DNA from: Sequoia sempervirens
Lineage: Eukaryota > Streptophyta > Pinopsida > Cupressales > Cupressaceae
NCBI GenBank assembly: GCA_007258455.2
Contig: VDFB02193867.1
Coordinates: 568,854,656-568,918,655, forward strand
Length of the DNA stretch: 64,000 nucleotides
Direction: 5' to 3'
This document shows, piece by piece, positions 31,342-43,192 of this stretch. Both the position numbers and the translations under genes were made by a program. Below the pieces are notes generated by a model. The model searched no databases. It saw nothing but the letters and a program-made list of their open reading frames with translations, and was not told the origin of the DNA. Position 1 is the stretch's first letter; each line of letters opens with the position of its first letter.

Positions 31342-33230
31342 TTCATTCTATACATTATTATAATCAAATGTATATGTAATATATATGTGTGTGTGTGTGT
31401 GTGAAAACATATATACATGTATATATAGTATATATTTATGCGTATATATTTCTTATTCACTTAACAAATTTTATAAGGTTGTATAGCAAAAGTGCTAGCA
31501 ACGAGCTTTAAAATGGTTTGTAAATTACAAGTCATTGAGAATCAAATATTCTACAGGGAAGGCGAGGGTAAAAAGGCCCAACGCCCTCCCCATGGGAGGC
31601 ACTGCCTGTGGTGGGCAGTACCCCCTCCACAGTCATGGCCTGTGGAGGAGCAGCTCTTCCCATATGGGAAGGGTTGGTTGGAGAAAAAAATCCCCCACCA
31701 AAATACCCGTCTACCTTAATCAAAATAACTCGGTACAATTTCAAAGATAGTAGATTTGATAACTAGGATTTCATATATACAAATGTACAAACATTTTGAT
31801 ATACATATATATCCGACTTGAACTCATTTTAATATATGTATGTGTGTGTATATATATATATACATGTATAGGTGAGTGTGTGTATATATATAATATATAT
31901 ATAAGCATTTAGATTTATATAATTTCTACACAATCTAAAATAGGATTTACTCAAAGATTCACACAAAGAAAAAGATATTGGAAATAAAACTATTTAATAC
32001 AAGGAGACTACAAAAATTATATGTAAGTATATATAAAGGTTTTTGAAAAGATTGTACAGATATCACGAACAAATTTTTGCACAACAACACTTCACAATAC
32101 AGTGGTTTTGTACATTCAGTTTCCAAAAGAATTAAACTCTTGCACAACATAAGAAATTATTTTCTCAAATTATGGAAATTTAATAAAAACCAATAGTAGA
32201 GATTTTTAAAACCTGGATAGTTTTCTTCCAACTGAAGATGCCCTTCCTTTACTTCTTCTCTTGTAGCTCTCCTTCCTTGCAATTTTTTTTTTCTGAATAG
32301 CCTTCCCTTCTTTCTTTTTCCTATACTTCTCCTTTTGTTTCCTTATTTCTATTCTATTGAAAATTAAACATCTAATGGCAGCCATTCAATTGCAATTGCA
32401 GAGAAAAATCAAGAAAGTTGTTGAACGGTTGTTTTCTCATTACCAATCTTTCTCTTTTTAAAATATTTCCATAAACCTAATCTTGAAATTCCAATTAAAT
32501 TTATTTTCCCAGTGCTTCCTTTCTTTACCGAAAAATTAACTTTTTTAATTTCACTATATTTATTTATTTCAAAATAAATAAGTATGAATACCACTTTATT
32601 GTAAATAAAATATTACATTTCTAATATGAATAATAATTTACCAACTAATAAACAACTTTAGTAAAATTGTTTCCACTCAACAAAGCATGTGCATTATTTG
32701 CATAATAAAATTCTTTAAACTAAATTACTTTCTATTATTTCCATCACACCTTTTTATTTCTACTTCATAAATTAAAATAAACATTCAGAAAAACACACAA
32801 TAATGCATCTAATTAAATTAAAACTACATGCATTTAAATGACACTACTTGCACGTGTGTGTATGTGAGAGCTCCATTCCTGCAGTACCCTTCCAGAAAGC
32901 TAACCACCTCTCCTTAGCCACACCCTTGGTCTTCGATGACTTGCATCTCAATACCCTTAGATGCACATCAATAGATTAGTATCCACATAAAGATATAAAT
33001 CAAAACATTAAAACTTATGAATTCAAATTACATTTTCCATTTTTCATCTTATTCAAAATAAATTGCATTCAAGGCATTCAAATTTTCTTAAATTAAAGCA
33101 AAATTTCATATTTCATCACACCAAATATATCATAGCATTCATTATGTAATCTACCACACACACACATCCAATCATATATAAAATCCACACAAAGCCAAAA
33201 ACAAGAAGCATCAGAGTTGGAGATGTGACA
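29533..33230 (-). repeat. 3' LTR of the gypsy element (3698 bp)
   Basis: Collinear with 49696-53344 along its whole length. It contains long microsatellites: (TA)n at about 31302-31340, (TG)n at about 31387-31403 and mixed TA/TG near 31840-31900, which differ in length between the two LTRs. It also holds a GC-rich island near 31560-31690 (CCCATGGGAGGCACTGCC). Scattered substitutions separate the LTRs, so insertion was not very recent. Confidence 0.93.
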
Positions 33231-33246
33231 TCCTTCCTCACTTGGA
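33231..33246 (-). other. Polypurine tract of the gypsy element
   Basis: On the minus strand AAGTGAGGAAGGA lies directly before the TGTCACATC start of the 3' LTR. Confidence 0.7.
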
Positions 33247-33379
33247 AGAGGCATTGTCTCGATGTCCTATTACAAAAATCCACACAATAGAGTCTGAGGT
33301 ATCAGTGTATCATAAGTCTCAATATGTAAGAAAAGAAAAAGTAAACTAGAATCTAAAATGAGGAAACAATATGTCAATG

Positions 33380-35870
33380 TTCTCTGCATTCTCTCAGGTG
33401 GCATTATCCACCGAATATTGGTCCCACTAGAACCTATATTGCACAATATCTTGATTGCACAACTTAACACTACACTCTTCTAGTATCCTGATGGGCTCCA
33501 CCTGCATCACTCCTGGGTCATGTACTTGCAAGGCACTCCAATCAAGGATATGAGCAACATTTGGATGATAGGGCCTAAGCACTGAGACATGAAAGAAATT
33601 GTAGATTCAGGATAGATTTGGTGGCAGAGCAAGCCTGTAAGCAACTCGATTAATAACGTCCAAGACCTTAAAGGGTCCCACAAATATAGGGGTTGACATC
33701 GAGTTCTTGCCAAAAGAGATTGAACTCTTTTGCGACCAAACTCTCAAAAAGACCTCGTCTCCCACAAAAAATTGTCTGAAATTCCTATTCTTATCTGCAA
33801 TACTCTTCTATCAATCTAAAGCTTGCTTTAGCTTTTATTTGATGAGCTTCATCTAATCTTCCATCTCTCTTAACATTTCAGGTCCAATCACAATCATGTG
33901 TTCCACCCTATCCCAAATGATGGGTGTGCGACATTTATGACCATACAGTGCCTCGAATGGTGCCATGCCCAATGAGGCGTGGTAGGATTTGTTGTAAGAA
34001 AACTCCAATAATGGAAAATACTCCACCCACTTATGTTGTTGTTCCATACAATACATTTGGAGGAGATCCTCCACAACCTGATTCACCCTCTTTAACTGAC
34101 CATCGGTTTGAGGATGATATGCGGAACTGAAGTTTAGTTTGGTTCCTAGGGAAGAGTTCAGTGTAGTCCAAAATTTGGAATTCATACGAGTGTCATGATC
34201 TAAAATGATCATCTTTGGCACTATGTGCAGTAGAAAAATCTCTTGCGCAAATTTCCTTGCTAAAACCATCAAACCATCCTTGAGATTCCTAGGGATGAAA
34301 TGAGCCACTTTTGTCAAATTGTCCACCACAACTAGGATAGTATTATGTCTATTCTTAGACATCGGCAACCCCTGAATAAAATCCATGGTTATCACCTACC
34401 ACTTATATTTTGGCACCCTATGAGGGTATAAAAGTTTTGTCAGATGTACATGCTCAGCCTTGACTCATTAGCATTCTAAGTATCGAGCTACAAATGTAGT
34501 TACGTGTCTCTTGAGTCCTAGCCAGAAATATAGTGGCCTGAGTCCTTCCATCATTTTAGTAACACCAAGGTGCCTTGAATATGGTGCATTATGGAATTCC
34601 TCTAGCACCAACTCTCTCAATATTGCAAAATTAGGAATATACATATGACCCTGGAAGTTCCTCAAGAGTCCATTCGACTTGAACACATATCCCACAAATC
34701 TACGATCTAAAGGATCCTATCCTATGGCTTGTTTCACCCTCTCAAAATGCTCATCCCCTGATAAGGCCCGAACCACCTGTTGCCTGAAATTGGATTTTAT
34801 CATAACCATGGCTGCAAGATGTCTTCTTCTACTCAAGGCATCTGCTACCTAATTTTCCTTTCCCTTAATGTACTTGATGCCAAAGTCATACTCACTCAAA
34901 AATTCCAACCATCGCCTCTAACAGGCATTCAGGTTGGGTTGAGTAAAGATATACTGTAATCCAGCATGATCTATTTTTAACTCAAAGGGATTTCTTAGGA
35001 GGTAGTGCCTCCACATCTGGAGAGCATGTACTATGGCCACTAGCTCTAAATCATGGGGTGCATAGTTTAGTTCATGTTGTTTCAACTTTTTGGACTCATA
35101 TGCCACCACTTGTCCTTCTTACATAAGGATTGCTCCTACACCATTGCCTGATGCATCTGTAATCACCGTGAAATGCCCATTTGGGTCAGGCACCACCAGA
35201 ATAGGTGCAGAAGTGAGTTTTTCTTTGAACTAAAAGGATTTTTCGCATTTGTCACTCCACCTAAATTTCTTCCCCTTTCTTTGGAGTGTTGTAATGGGTG
35301 TTGCAATTGATTAGAACCCTTGGACAAACCTCCTATAATAACCGAAAATCCCCATGAAGCTACAAAATTTAGAAACATTCTATGATGTTGGCCACTCCAA
35401 TACTACCTTGATTTTATCTGGGTCCACAACTATCCCTTCTACTGAAATAATGTGCCCCAAATAGTGCACCTTGAACTGATAAAAGGTACATTTGGACATT
35501 TTTCCATATAACTTATGATCTCTCAGTATCTACAACACAATCCTCAAGTGCCTGTCATGTTCTTCCTCTGACTTAGAATATATCAAGATATCATCAAGAA
35601 AGATTGGGACAAAATTATCCAGGCAATCCTGAAAGACACTATTCATCAAATTCATGAAGGTTGCAGGGGCATTGGTTAGCCCGAATGGTAACACTATAAA
35701 TTTGTAGTGCTCATATCTTGTCCTAAAAGCAGTCTTGTGAATATCTTCATCTTTTATCCTCAACTTATGGTATCCCGATCTCAAATCAATTTTCAAGAAT
35801 ACTTGGCATATTTTAACTGATCAAACAAATCATCAATACAAGGGAGCATGTATTTGTTCTTGATAGTAAC
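33380..35870 (-). pseudogene. Gypsy pol, 3' half: reverse transcriptase (part), RNase H, integrase, chromodomain-like tail
   Basis: Reading 5' to 3' on the minus strand: RT block [16 protein letters not shown], then [18 protein letters not shown] and [11 protein letters not shown] (35530-35868); RNase H VAYESKKLKQHELNYAPHDL (34918-35109); H2C2 zinc HNAPYSRHLGVTKMM (34468-34695); integrase core MDFIQGLP, ILDHDTRMNSKFW and AYHPQTDGQLKRVNQ (33853-34395). The C-terminal tail has VMQVEPIRILEE, then WDQ..VDNATWE, like the chromodomain-like end of chromovirus integrases. The catalytic glutamate of the integrase (normally QTERVNQ) is lysine here. Stops and frameshifts separate the blocks. Confidence 0.88.
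35866..35870. repeat. Target-site duplication GTAAC, left copy
   Basis: GTAAC before the inner element at 35871 is repeated at 47678-47682 after it. Both copies lie in the RT codons KVTI/KVTM of the host gypsy, which proves insertion into that frame. Confidence 0.85.
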
Positions 35871-36600
35871 TGTAGACACGTAAAATATACTGATTGACAT
35901 TGTGCATTTGATCATAACTCACTAACATCGTTTCTTCCTGAACATTCTTCAGTCTAACCATTTAATCAAATTCACCTATCTGATTAAATTCATCAATATT
36001 TGTCTCTTAATTAAATAAATCACTTTATCTAATTAAGTCACTTTATCTTGTTAATTAAATCAATCCATTTGATCTAATTATCCCTATTTAATTAAACAAT
36101 CAACGTATTTGATTGAATTCCTAAAGTCTATCTATTAAATTAAATAAATTAAAACCTTATTTGATTTAATCTAACACCATCCATTTTAATTAAATAAATC
36201 AAAATCCTTATTTAATTAATCTCTTGTCATATTCCTCTCTTATTTGATTTAAATAAATCCATAAATCTAAATCAAATAAGTCACATCATCAAATCTCCTT
36301 AAATTAATTAACCCTTGATTAATTTAATCTAATCTCATGTCACATCCTCTAGATAATGCAAGTTGCACATGAAAATAGATTTAATTCATTTATTAAATCC
36401 CTATTTTCTTCACAAGGCATCTTTTGGAATATTCTCTCAATTTGAATTCAAAAATTCTAAGTCAATATGTACATCCAACAAGGAAATAAATTTATCTTAC
36501 ATGTCCTTTGCCTTGAGCCAAGTGACACTTAATGCATTTTCCCTTCCCTCTTGCATGTCATTTCAACAAATTTAAAATTTAAATTTATGCATTTATTGGC
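35871..36600 (+). repeat. LTR segment A (truncated, diverged)
   Basis: Starts TGTAGACACGTAAAATATAC and follows the other LTRs as a string of ATTAAATAAATC-type blocks, but with many more differences. It breaks off near 36600, after which internal 3' sequence (CTTCATTTGTTGGGGCAAT, also found before LTR C) leads to a polypurine tract and LTR B. Confidence 0.75.
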
Positions 36601-36739
36601 ACAAACCCCAAATCTTGCACATCCATCATCCATTCTTCATTTGTTGGGGCAATAGTGGAGCATTCAAAAAATCAGAGAATTTTTTAACTTTGATCTCAGC
36701 AAGATTATTCTTTGAACCAACACAACAAGTGCATCGCTT

Positions 36740-36754
36740 CAAAGAGGGGAAAAA
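36740..36754 (+). other. Polypurine tract before LTR B
   Basis: AAAGAGGGGAAAAA lies immediately before TGTAGACATC. The same tract precedes LTR C at 46395-46408. Confidence 0.8.
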
Positions 36755-38013
36755 TGTAGACATCAAAAATATACAGATTGATATTGCACACTCGATCCTA
36801 ATCTACTAACATCACTTCATTATCCCTTTGTCTAACCATTTAATCAAATAGCCTTATTTAATTAAAGTTAACATAATTCCCCTTTTAATTAAATAAATTC
36901 CTCAATTTAATTAAATCATCGTCTCTAATTAGCTAAGTCATTTCATCTTCCTATCTTTATTTAATTAAATAATCCATATTATTTGATTAAATTTATAAAG
37001 TTCATCTAATTAAATTAAATAAATTAAACATTTATCTAATTTAATCTAACATCACCCCTTTTGGTTAAATAAATCAAAATATGTATTTAACTAAGTCTTA
37101 ATCATTTTCATCTCTTTTTGATTTATTTCAATCCTAAAATCCAAATCAAATAGTCAAATCAGCTAAATCTCCACTTAAATTAATCAAAGCCTAATTAATT
37201 TAATCTTAATCACTCAAATCCTCTAGATTTTGCAACTTGCATAATTAAATCATTTATTTGATTTAATAATTCCCTATTTTCATTCAAAAAAGGCATCCAA
37301 GTGGGAATATTCCTCAAATTTGAAATCTCCCCTCAAAAGAACTTGTCCATCCAACAAAGAATTTAAAGCTCTTACATTGTCTCTTACATGTCTCCCAATT
37401 GGCATTTAACTCATCTTTCATCCCCCCTAAACATGTCATCTCATCAAATTCAAATTTCAAACTTGTACATGGATCAAAATGTGCTCAACCTTCATCCTAT
37501 CAAATGTTGACAAGTGGCATCTTGCCATTGGATGAATGTTAGTCCCACATTGCTCAAATTTGGACATTCATCCTTCAATATCATCTATAAATGAAGAGTT
37601 CCTCTCATTTGATCATCCACAAATTGAATAAAGTTACTATACTCAAATCCATGGCAATTTATTATCAATTTCATCCAAGCATAGTTAGGTTTTATGCACA
37701 TTTTCATCTTGGAGCATACATCAAGCATCAACAAAGTGGATCACTCTTCATCACATATCAACCTTGCATCATTGGAGTTGGGAAAGGGCCAATTTTCACA
37801 TCAAATTGGCACCAATTCCCTCAAGAGATTAGGAGTTTGTTGGCTTTAGAATAGGATTTGATATGCTTTGAAATCTCATTGTGTTCTTCATTTCATATTT
37901 TATCTATTTTGTTATTCTAATGAATTTATTGAGGAATCCTTGGTTATGCTTGCAAAATCTAACTTGATGTGTTTATTGTCTTCATTTTGCAGGTATCTAT
38001 ATTGGGGTTCACA
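36755..38013 (+). repeat. LTR segment B (1259 bp)
   Basis: TGTAGACATCAAAAATATAC to GGGGTTCACA, canonical TG...CA ends. Highly similar to LTR C along its length (for example GAGATTAGGAGTTTGTTGGC in both). It has a polypurine tract on its left and a primer site on its right, so it serves as 3' LTR to the left and 5' LTR to the right. Confidence 0.9.
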
Positions 38014-38032
38014 CATTTTGGCGCTAGAAGGA
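38014..38032 (+). other. Primer-binding site of the nested element
   Basis: CATTTTGGCGCTAGAAGG directly follows LTR B. TGGCGC-type primer sites are common in plant Ty3/gypsy elements of the Tat/Athila side. I do not assign the tRNA. Confidence 0.65.
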
Positions 38033-40615
38033 GGGCAAGCAAACCAAAAGTTTAAATCACATTTTTTCATCAAAATTTTGTGCTTTTTTTTTTTTTTTGT
38101 GTTTACAGGAAACAGTGCTGCTCACAGTCCAATGGGGCTATATAGCATCGCTAGAAACAAACTACACCGCTAAAAACTTCAAACAGCCCCGCTAACAATC
38201 TAGTGGGGCCATATAGCACCGCTGACAGTCCAACGGGGCCATATAGCGCCGCTCACAGTCCAGCAGGGCTATATAGAACCGCTCCAGAATCAAATTGCAT
38301 CGTTGGAGTCTCCAGCATCACCATATAGTGCCGCTACAACATCAAACAGAGCTACCATCACAAATTGCATTGTTTGGATTTCTTGATTTTTCATGCAAAA
38401 TTAAAATGGTCATATCTTGGTCATTTTTTGGTCTTTTTCGAAGCTTTTGATTTTGAAATGGGGTAGAATTTCATAAGCTATCCAATAGTGTATGTTATTA
38501 TTAACTTTTATATAGTTAAAATTTTAAAATTTTCACTTAATGTCAAATCATAATGAAACTTGGTCTAAATTTTAGGGTTTTTATGCTTAATCATTTATCT
38601 AACTTTCATATCTTTTTGTTCCTTTATGTAATCTAACATTTGGATCTTGTATTGTAGGTTTTAAAGGATCATGGAGCATGGAATTCAAACAAAAAATCAT
38701 TATCACATCATTGTATCAAGTGTTTTTGAACACTTTGGGGAGCAATTATAATCCCACTTCTAAGGATTTTACCCCTTCAAGCTTTTAGGACCTACTAAAT
38801 TTCTTTTGGGATCTAAAAAGAAATTTTCAATTTTTTGCTACAAAGGGCTAAAATGAACATTAGGAACTCAACTTACTAGAGTTTTTTTTTTTTGTTAACA
38901 ATTGAAGAAAGCAACTCTCATTTGTCTTTTGGTGCTTAAAAAGAAATCACAATTGCTTTGGGGATCTAAAATGAACAAGTGCAACTTTTTTTTGTGATGG
39001 CTTACTTAAACTAACCTCATTGGAAAAGGACGTATGCGCTTCTCTCGTGCTTTATAGCGATCTTGAGAATCAAAATGTCTTTTTCATGATTTTAGGTTAA
39101 GACAAAGCAATCACCTCCACACTTCATTTTTGGGTCTAAAATTGAACAAAATCTTGTGCGACTGTGAATGAATTTATTGCATGTGTTCTCCCTTTGTTTC
39201 TAAACAAGGGTTGACCGAACTATGAATAAGTTTATTCGCTTTTGTCTATCTTCGAGGGCCTGCCTTGGGGAAAAAGTACTCACCCAAGGGAACAACTCAA
39301 CCGGTAACACTCTAAAGCCAAGAGTATTTCCAACCGGTATATAAATGTGGATATTGGAAGAAACGCCAATATCACGCGATTGATTCTGACAAGATGGATC
39401 TGAAAGGGGACTCTTACCGTATGGGTCAACTCCTACGAACGAAAATTCCTTACTAAAACCCATGTGCTAGAATTTTCCAAAATCCTTAATCTATTTGTTG
39501 GTGCAAGAACGGTCATTCTGAAGCTTCCACACACTTTTACGATCTTTTAGTAGAAACAGAAAATATGCCATGGGAGTTTCATGGGTGTTGATGCTTGGCT
39601 GCCCCATATAAGTGAGTGTTGTGGAGGGGAGCTAGTGGGGTCAAGCATCTAACCATTCGCTAAAGATAAGCATAGCTAGACTTGTCCAAGTGGGAATCTA
39701 ACAAATATTGTCTTACATATCCACAGGGTTTGTACTTGTTCTTGGTTTGAAAACACAGTGCTTTGATCAAAAACATTTGCAAACAAACATTCAACATGAT
39801 CCTCAAAATTTCAAACCCTTTAGGAGGAAAATACCATTGACCAAATTCTCATGTTATTGCTTGCCCTTGGGATTCTATCCTTAGAGGCTTCTAAACATTT
39901 GGATTTCATCTCAATTTGCTTTTACTAAAGTCAACTTTAGGTAACATTTTCCTTAATTTCCTCGACTTCTGCATAATGCATTTTGTGGGATGCAAGAGAA
40001 TTAGGACATTGGACATTCAGTTGAAAACCTAATCAAGAGTGTGTTTGTGGTAAAAATAATCCATTAAGCAAAGATTGAATCAATTTGACCCCACACATAT
40101 GCTTGGCAACTTTTGGTCATATGGTTTTCATGCAAACATTGGTCTTTTGATTTTGAAGTACTCTTAGAGAAAGGCATGTTCTTCACTATCTTGATCCCAT
40201 AAACAAATCCTTCTTAGGTTCATTTAGGATCCAATCAAACACTTCATTCATTCAAACATTTATCATCCCATCTCACCAAACAACTTTAGAGCTTTGGAAA
40301 CATCATTCTAGACTTGGGTAAATCATCAAAATCAAAATCACCTTGTTTAGTTAGGTGTATGAGAATGCATCTTTTCTCATGCATTTAATAGAATTAACAA
40401 TCCTTTTAAAAAGTTCATCCTAAGATCACATCCAACATCTTAGGGTTTAAAAGTTCATTATCCAATAAAAAAAATCAAAATCAAAGTCTAGCATTTATCC
40501 AAAGTCCCTAAACTTTCAACACTCATATCATTTACACCTTTCATCCTTCATCTCGTCATTAGTCCTAAGAACCTTAGAGGTCACTTTTGCAACAAGGTAA
40601 AAACACAAGAAGAAC
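38033..40615 (+). other. Long leader of the nested element, non-coding
   Basis: About 2.6 kb with no convincing coding frame. It includes a 30-bp tandem array (38191-38280) and AT-rich runs with long T tracts (38084-38098, 38883-38893). Confidence 0.5.
38191..38280 (+). repeat. 30-bp tandem repeat, three contiguous copies plus outliers
   Basis: Units start at 38191, 38221 and 38251 and read GCT-ACA-TC-AG-GGGGCCATATAGC-CC with a few changes. A related unit lies at 38120 and weaker ones follow to about 38345. Each unit contains an ATATAGC core. Confidence 0.9.
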
Positions 40616-43192
40616 ATGGAATACAAACTTGATCCATACATCATGAGTAATCCAAGTCAACCAAACTATCAAAGCCTTACAATACCAATTGATTTTAAAA
40701 ATTCACATTTATACAATCCATACATGGGATCATTATCTCCTACAAACCTCAATGGTACAACAAATGTGAGTATGCCTAGTCAAAATTTTGGAACACCTTT
40801 CTCGATGGTAGATTTAAATCCAAGTCCAAACCTACAAATCCACCAACCAAACAATCAATGCATGAGCCTTCAAATGAACAACATCATCCCACCAAATCCC
40901 TACATGCCTAATGAGAATGTACCAAGTACAAGTTTTCCAAACATGAATCCAGGAAAATTTTGGGATAAATATGTTTGCAAATCATACGAATATTGTTCAA
41001 AATCCAAACAAGATGATAACGACTCCATGTATTGATCCAAGTCAAGGTAACACCATGCAAAATCAAAGTTACCTAAATCAAGTCAATGTGAGTGCCACCA
41101 CCAACAATGGTCAATTTCAACCTATCATGCCAAATTTGAACATCATCCCAAATCAAAACATTGTGCAAAATCAATTTGTCCATGATCCCATGCAAACACC
41201 ACAAGTGTACATCCCAAATCCGCTTGAACAAAAGCCAAATCAAGGGAGTCAAATTCAAAATCAAGATCAAATTCCGCTAGAACAACTTGCTTCACATGCC
41301 AAACTAATTGAATTATTGAGCCAAGAAATATCTTCACTCCAAATTCAATACACTCTTCCATGGGTTGAACCATGTCATCAAAGCATTGAGTTGTTTCCAC
41401 AACCACATCAAGAACAATATCTCCAATGTCAAAAAGTCAGATATCAAGATCAACCACATCAACAAATCCAACCCCCACGTCTCGAAGATCAATCACCATG
41501 TCTCAAAAACCAATCATCACATCTCAAAGACCAATCACATCTCCAAAATCAATCACCACAAGGTCAAGTACAAATCTCACAAAGTAACAAAAAAAATACA
41601 CACCACTTGGGAGACCAATCAAATCAATCCTACAACAATTGGTACAAGAAAATCTCATCAAGCTCCCCGTCTATGGGAACTATCAAGAACCCCTAGTTAA
41701 ACTACCATGGTATAATGAGGATCACCATTGTGATTTCCACAAAACAAAACGACACACAACATCAAGTTGTATTCGACTCAGAAATCTCATCCAAGACCTT
41801 ATTGATCAAAAGATAATCACTATTGGGGACAATAATCAAGATCTATCCATCAATGAACACCTTAAAGATGTTTCTACCTCATCCAATGATCAAATTAACA
41901 TACATCAAGAGTCACTTTTCAATCATGATCAAAATCCACCAACAATACCCGACAATGATCCAATCCAAGAAATGTCAACATCACTTGACCCTATGGTTGA
42001 AGACATTCACAATCTCTCCACCGCAATTGTTGAAAAAAATGTTCAAAACCTATCCATCAATGATCACATTGAATATGTTTCCACCCCATCTGATGATCAA
42101 CTCACCATACATCAAGAGCCACTTTTTAGTGATCTATTTCAAGGAGTCTTAGGATTATTTGATCCTATTGACATAATGCACAATTCGTTGACCTATTATC
42201 ATGTTGAAAATGTCTCTACATCACCTTATGAGTTAGAGGACATATCTCAAGAATTTATTCCAAAGCATGATCAAAATCCTTCACCAAAGTCTAGCAATGG
42301 TCCTTTCTAAGACATACTGACATCCTTCGACCTCATGGTTACAAATACTTAAGGAACCCTGAACTCAACATTTGAGGATATTGAACCAATTACCATGTCT
42401 AATGATGATATCCAAGCACCATTTGTAAGCAATCCATCCTTTGAAACTGAACCATGTCAAGAACTTGATCCAAAGCATGCCAAAAGCAATTTCGAAACCA
42501 CTCAAGATCAAAAATTCATATCTCCAAGCTACTACAATGAGGTAATGGACACTCTCCTATCTATGCAAGATGTCACAAATAATGATCACATCCATATAGC
42601 ATATTCTCCTCCATCTACACATGAGATGCTTCATGTGGATGGACATGTAGATGATCTTCATTTAGAACAGGATTCATTTACTCCAGATATTATTACACAA
42701 AAAGAGTGGGTTATTGATTCGTATAGTCAAATAGAGTTGTCAACATCAATATTAGATATATCCAAAATCCAGACTAAAGACATCATGTATGAAGATATCC
42801 AACATTTTCCACTCAAAGAAGGAGGTTGGATAGAACAAGATATTTCAGAGTTAGTAGAGCATCCAATCGAAATAACATCATCTGCAGTGGTCATTTATCA
42901 AATAATGCATTCTAAACAAGAGCTCTTGGAACAGGTGGAATCAAAGCATGAAGGTACTACTACCACCATACTGAGGGAAACTTCATCTCAAGCAAACGTC
43001 AACATAGGGAGCACGAAGAGTCCTTATGATGAAACTAGTGTCAATACTACAACCAGCCATGTCATGAATCTTCATCCACCCATCACCCCATCCATGAATT
43101 GGGATCAATGTCAAAGGAAAGAATTGAATCAAAGTACGAAGAATGTTATCAAAGAAAAAGAAGCTGAGAAGCATAATGGGAAAATCAAATAA
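40616..43192 (+). pseudogene. Q/N/H-rich gag-like frame of the nested element, frameshifted
   Basis: ATG at 40616 (MEYKLDPYIMSNPSQPN) opens a frame to 41035. The same protein continues in another frame at 40971-41696 (QNQSYLNQVNV, then long runs rich in Gln, Asn, His, Ser and Pro). It returns to the first frame at 41639-42310 and resumes at 42395-43192 after two stops. The middle contains HHCDFHKTKRHTTSSCIRLR then NLIQDLIDQKI, resembling the C-x2-H...H...C segment at the end of plant gypsy Gag. No protease or RT motif follows. A diverged Gag that packages its own RNA is the likely origin; the long low-complexity part is unusual and has no function I can name. Confidence 0.55.

Noticed and set aside
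31302..31403. TA and TG runs as an origin or regulatory element
   Set aside because: Microsatellites inside the gypsy LTR that differ in length between the two LTRs; nothing supports a specific function.
39200..39463. Minus-strand 87-codon frame in the inner element's leader
   Set aside because: No recognisable motif, opposite to the element's orientation and isolated.
41440..41640. CRISPR-like short repeats (CAATCACCA/CAAAA units)
   Set aside because: Eukaryotic window; the repeats are codons of the Gln/His/Ser-rich gag-like frame with irregular spacing.
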